In this document: one piece after another, positions 61,501 to 64,000 of the stretch | Position numbering within the stretch: position 1 is the first letter of the stretch | Layout: each line of letters opens with the position of its first letter | DNA from: JBBQZO01 sp038207625 | GTDB lineage: Bacteria; Pseudomonadota; Gammaproteobacteria; Burkholderiales; Burkholderiaceae_D | Direction of reading: 5' to 3' | DNA: 64,000 nucleotides | Assembly (NCBI GenBank): GCA_038207625.1 | Contig: JBBQZO010000007.1 | Location: forward strand, 124,001-188,000 | Program-made: the position numbers and the translations under genes | Notes under the pieces: generated by a model | The model's database searches: none | What the model was told of the DNA's origin: nothing | What the model saw: only the letters and a program-made list of their open reading frames with translations

Positions 61501-61998
61501 AACGGGCTGGTCGAACTGGTGGCGCGCGTGCTGCGCGAGACGGGCCTGGACGGGCGCTACCTGGAACTGGAGCTCACCGAGAGCATGGTGATGAACAACG
61601 CCGACCAGTTCGTCGCCAAACTGTTCGAGCTCAAGGCGCTGGGCGTGCAGCTGTCGATCGATGACTTCGGCACCGGCTACTCGAGCCTGTCCTACCTGAA
61701 GCGCTTCCCGCTCGACCGCATCAAGATCGACCAGTCGTTCATCCGCGACAGCGCCACCAATGCGCACGACGCGGCGCTGACGTGTTCGATCATCGACCTC
61801 GGTCACAGCCTCAATTTCAAGGTCATCGCCGAGGGCGTCGAGACGCGCCAGCAACTGGCTTTCCTGCGCGCGCACCGCTGCGACGAAATCCAGGGCTATT
61901 ACTTCAGTGAGCCGGTGCCGGCCTCCGAGTTCGCCGCGCTGATCAACGCCGGCTGGCACCTTGACGGCGAATTATGCCAGCGCGGCACGCTGCACTGA
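58564..61998 (+). CDS. REC-GAF-GAF-PAS-GGDEF-EAL signalling protein
   Basis: An 1144-residue cytosolic protein. In order: REC (D52, K107), a GAF domain (about 195-355), a second GAF-like region (about 395-560), PAS (about 575-695), GGDEF (GGDEF at 784-788 with I-site R775xxD778) and EAL (E912 in GAEALIRW, with LELTESM, DDFGTGYSSLSYL and AEGVET). Both cyclic-di-GMP synthesis and degradation motifs look intact, so it may be bifunctional with allosteric control by the I-site. As the last gene of the module it is the likely output of the kinase. Confidence 0.94.
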   Translation: MATILIVDDQVLNREFLITLLGYGGHRLLQASDGAEGLALARAARPDLIISDILMPNMDGYQFVTRLRADPDARIAATPVIFYTAAYRGREAGVLARACGARAVLSKPCEPELILATVQQVLGLPLPVSARALPAAPEDQRLPGIDTRLSAYLGEIEAGSLQLSEGAHGAASADALAQMTRRVAAALASLQAVSLRLTALIELGIELAGQRATDQLLECAAHIAQNICVARYAAVGVLARDATVLERFVCVGADRSTEALMRAALLQPALRTVLARAQPHIVRVRRCATDVDTVADARGLAGAALPVNAELAVPIVARGQAYGWLYLADKLGADEFGEVDQQVAATVASQLAIAYERVLFDERLVRQHAQLQKALRERVQAQRALRQSLRERTMLAECNRVIVHAVDEADLLQAMCCTLVEVGQYSAAWIEYLMQDGALALQAQALGAAYGSAPDVAPDAAPDAAPDGPGDALACEASARAAASGRSCTLVQPAEAGPEQARWRALRARGCGSLLAVPLRDGARVFGVLNVCERTRAPFSAEQITQFEELVDDIAYGLLNLRSRAARAQTELTLQATQDKLSDILNSIDNVVWSASEAGLLYLNPVAERVYGRPLGDFFGARDLLTEAIHPEDRVRVTHNRAKLAELDAATEEYRIVRPDGSVRWLEQRSKAVRDDAGVLLRIDAVASDVTERKAYEERIAYLADHDELTDLANRHLLNDRATQSIRQVHRQDQALVALLFLDLDRFKAINDSHGHTVGDHLLQAVAGRLLETVREGDTVARQGGDEFIILLVGLHDQNDVASAVAKIVGAFGAPFEVDGLPLHVHASVGVAVCPGDGADLASLLTNADTAMYRAKDANGNTYQFYAHDMGVRAQAHAELESALRAAIEQQQFELYYQPKVELKSGRVVGAEALIRWHHPTLGLVAPQRFIALAEEVGLIVPIGEWALRTAHAQNKQWQDAGLAPLNLAVNLSMRQFQQNGLVELVARVLRETGLDGRYLELELTESMVMNNADQFVAKLFELKALGVQLSIDDFGTGYSSLSYLKRFPLDRIKIDQSFIRDSATNAHDAALTCSIIDLGHSLNFKVIAEGVETRQQLAFLRAHRCDEIQGYYFSEPVPASEFAALINAGWHLDGELCQRGTLH

Positions 61999-62022
61999 AC
62001 GCGTGTCGGCCTGGTCGGCCGC

Positions 62023-63807
62023 TTAGGCGGCTGAGGCCAGCGAGTCCAGCGACGCCAGTTCGCTGATGCGCTTCTGGCCGGGCAGCACGCGCAAGCTGCG
62101 TTCGCAGGCGCTGCGAAAGCGCCGCTCGGTGACGGTGTCGACGAAGTGCCAGTCGCAGCGCACCTGCTCGGCGCTGGCCGTGACGAGCATGAAGCCGCGC
62201 GCGCTGGTCTGGGCGTAGTACAGGGGGCCGATCAGCTGCTCCATCATGCGCGCCACGCCGGCGTGGTCTTCGCCCGGATGCGAGCATTCCATGCCGGGCG
62301 AGGACACCGACGGACCGGCGAACTCGACGCCGACCGGGTGACCGGCGTCGTCGTACAGGTCGCTGGCCCAGGCGTTGTGGGTGTCGCCGGCCAGCACCAC
62401 CAGATCCTTGGCGTGCCGGCGCATCAGCGCGAACACCCGTGCGCGCTCGCCCTGATAGCCGTCCCACGAGTCGAGGTAGCAGGGCAGGCGCGGCGCGCCC
62501 AGTTGTGCGTGCTGGTCCGCCGACAGCGCGTCCGGGTCGCTGGCGGCCTGGGTCTGCAGCGCGCAATAGGCGGCGCAACTGAGTTCGCCCATCGCCACCG
62601 GCAGCGGATACTCCATGCGCGCCATCAGCACCTGCTGGCCCAGCACCTGCCATTTGGCGGGCGAACTGGCGACGCTGTTCTCGAGCCATTCCAATTGCTG
62701 GGCCCCCATCATCTGGCGGCGCGGTGAGGCCACGTCGGCGCGGTACTTGGCCGCGTCGAAGCACTGTTCGGCATCGTAGTAGGAATCCATGTCGAGCTGC
62801 TGGTCGCGCCCGATAATGCGGGTGTCGAGCATGTGCAGCGAGAGCACCTTGCCGAAGTCGAAGCTGCGGTAGATCAGCGCCTGGTTGCTTGGATCGGGCG
62901 CGCGCAGCGGCATCCACTCGTGGTAGGCGCGCATCGCGGCGGCGCGGCGCAGCGCGAACGGGCCTTCCCGGGCCGGCCGGTGTTCGGCGGCGCCGTCGCG
63001 CCAGGCGTCGTCGGCAAATTCGTGGTCGTCCCACACGACGATGAAGGGCAGCAGCGCGTGGATCGCCTGCAGGTCGGGATCGCTGCGGTACTGGGCGTAG
63101 CGGCGCCGGTAATCGTCCAGCACCAGCAGCAGGTTGGCCGGCTGCGACACGCGTCCGAGCTCCTTGGCCTTGCCGCAGGCGTAGCCGGTGCTGTCGTATT
63201 CGTAGATGTAGTCGCCGATGTGCAGCGCCGCGTCGACGTCGCTGTGCTCGGCGGCGGCGGCATACACATTGAAGTAGCCGGCCGGGTAGTTGGCGCAGCT
63301 GAACACGGCCAGCTTCACTTCGGCCACGTCGGGGGCCGGCAGCGTCTTGGTGCGTCCCACCGGCGAATGCAGTGCGCCGGCCGAGAAGCGGTAGAAATAG
63401 GTATGCCCCGGCTGCAGTCCGAGCGCGTCGACCTTGACCGTGTAGTCGCGTTCGGGACCGGTTTCCAGTTCGCCGCTGGCCAGCACGCGCAGCATCGCGC
63501 GGTCGCTGGCGAGCTGCCAGTGCACCGCGATGGGACGCTCGTCGCGCGCATCGAACGGCGTCACGCGGGTCCACAAGATAATCCGGTCGGTCAGCGGGTC
63601 GCCGCTGGCAACGCCGTGCAGAAAACTGGCCTGCGCCAGCGCGCCGCGCTGCGCGTCGGTGCTGCGGCAGCCGGTGGCACCCAAGGCGCCGGCGGCCAGC
63701 GCGGCCGAGCCGCCCAGCTGGCGCAGGAAACTGCGCCGGCCCTGGTGCGGCGCGCCGTCGGGCGCGCTCGCGCTGTCACGTACTGCAAGAAACGGGGGAA
63801 GTCGCAT
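62023..63807 (-). CDS. PhoD-type alkaline phosphatase/phosphodiesterase
   Basis: A 594-residue Tat-exported phosphoesterase. A twin-arginine signal (RRSFLRQLGGSAALAAGALG) is followed by a Cys (GATGCRS) that could be a lipobox. PhoD-like metal-site motifs are present: CANYPAGYF, IGDYIYEYD, VWDDHEFADD and AGDTHNAWASD. Such enzymes release phosphate from diesters and monoesters outside the cytoplasm. The start at 63807 has GAGGA five bases upstream, unlike the ATG at 63825. It is convergent with the GGDEF-EAL gene (24-base gap). Confidence 0.92.
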   Translation of the reverse strand: MRLPPFLAVRDSASAPDGAPHQGRRSFLRQLGGSAALAAGALGATGCRSTDAQRGALAQASFLHGVASGDPLTDRIILWTRVTPFDARDERPIAVHWQLASDRAMLRVLASGELETGPERDYTVKVDALGLQPGHTYFYRFSAGALHSPVGRTKTLPAPDVAEVKLAVFSCANYPAGYFNVYAAAAEHSDVDAALHIGDYIYEYDSTGYACGKAKELGRVSQPANLLLVLDDYRRRYAQYRSDPDLQAIHALLPFIVVWDDHEFADDAWRDGAAEHRPAREGPFALRRAAAMRAYHEWMPLRAPDPSNQALIYRSFDFGKVLSLHMLDTRIIGRDQQLDMDSYYDAEQCFDAAKYRADVASPRRQMMGAQQLEWLENSVASSPAKWQVLGQQVLMARMEYPLPVAMGELSCAAYCALQTQAASDPDALSADQHAQLGAPRLPCYLDSWDGYQGERARVFALMRRHAKDLVVLAGDTHNAWASDLYDDAGHPVGVEFAGPSVSSPGMECSHPGEDHAGVARMMEQLIGPLYYAQTSARGFMLVTASAEQVRCDWHFVDTVTERRFRSACERSLRVLPGQKRISELASLDSLASAA

Positions 63808-63893
63808 GGCAGTCCTCGTCAACATGGGGCGATGACGCTAACTTAACCGCCCAGCATGACGCTGGCGTGACATGCGCTGCGCACGGGGCGCGA

Positions 63894-64000
63894 TCAAAAA
63901 TTGTGGCTCATCCCGATCAGCAGCACGCGCGGCGTGGTTCCCGGTGTGGCCGGCGCGATGTTGTTCGCCGCGACGCTGCCGATTAGTGGCTGGCTCGAGC
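63894..64000 (-). CDS. Outer-membrane porin, C-terminal fragment
   Basis: The last 34 codons of a gene that continues past the window end. On the minus strand the fragment ends RVLLIGMSHNF, the terminal beta-strand with C-terminal Phe that marks Gram-negative trimeric porins (OmpC-type in Burkholderiales). Everything upstream lies outside the window. Confidence 0.8.
   Translation of the reverse strand, partial: SSQPLIGSVAANNIAPATPGTTPRVLLIGMSHNF

Overview
The window looks like a chromosomal segment of a high-GC betaproteobacterium, most likely an Oxalobacteraceae member of the Massilia / Duganella / Janthinobacterium type. This is inferred from gene content and order (dprA-smg-topB; rplM-rpsI, argC, erpA, anmK, M23 peptidase, tyrS, dtd; dusB-fis-purH-ruvCAB), from a ubiquinone-pathway coq7, and from a TonB receptor and a porin that imply an outer membrane. 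I see no rRNA, tRNA, insertion sequence, phage or CRISPR array.

Layout. 1-4.6 kb: DNA processing and topology (dprA partial, smg, topB). 5.0-8.5 kb: a three-gene minus-strand operon (two uncharacterised proteins and a CurA-like oxidoreductase) divergent from a LysR regulator. 8.7-10.2 kb: an orphan ComEC-like metallo-beta-lactamase-fold protein. 10.6-16.8 kb: a tightly coupled cassette of envelope proteins (cytochrome c lipoprotein, Tat-exported FAD sugar-lactone oxidase, Tat-exported PLP enzyme, TonB-dependent receptor, TetR regulator), the most system-like unexplained unit here. 17.3-22.6 kb: a periplasmic PilJ-type sensor-domain protein and an ABC ATPase with an ABC permease/M1 aminopeptidase fusion. 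23-29 kb: coq7, OsmC, a TMEM175-like channel, an HTH protein and a Nat-type ABC exporter downstream of a secreted alpha/beta hydrolase, with a strong promoter overlapped by a dyad. 29.5-31 kb: a TonB-C-like periplasmic protein and the rplM-rpsI operon.

31.1-32.1 kb holds a small CHAP/NlpC-like cysteine amidase followed by an overlapping gene with a secretion signal, arranged like an orphan antibacterial effector and its immunity protein. 32.4-46.3 kb is conserved housekeeping: argC, a DUF6776-like protein, a frameshifted bactofilin remnant, erpA, anmK, an M23 peptidase, tyrS-dtd, a PEBP-like protein, a histidine phosphatase, dusB-fis, purH behind a strongly structured leader, and ruvCAB. 46.3-55.6 kb is mixed small enzymes and membrane proteins ending in valS. 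55.9-62.0 kb is a three-gene signalling module (PAS3-histidine kinase, double-receiver protein, REC-GAF-PAS-GGDEF-EAL protein) that should couple phosphorelay to cyclic-di-GMP. The window ends with a PhoD-type phosphatase and the C-terminus of a porin.

Functional calls rest on motif and family recognition by eye; no database search was possible.
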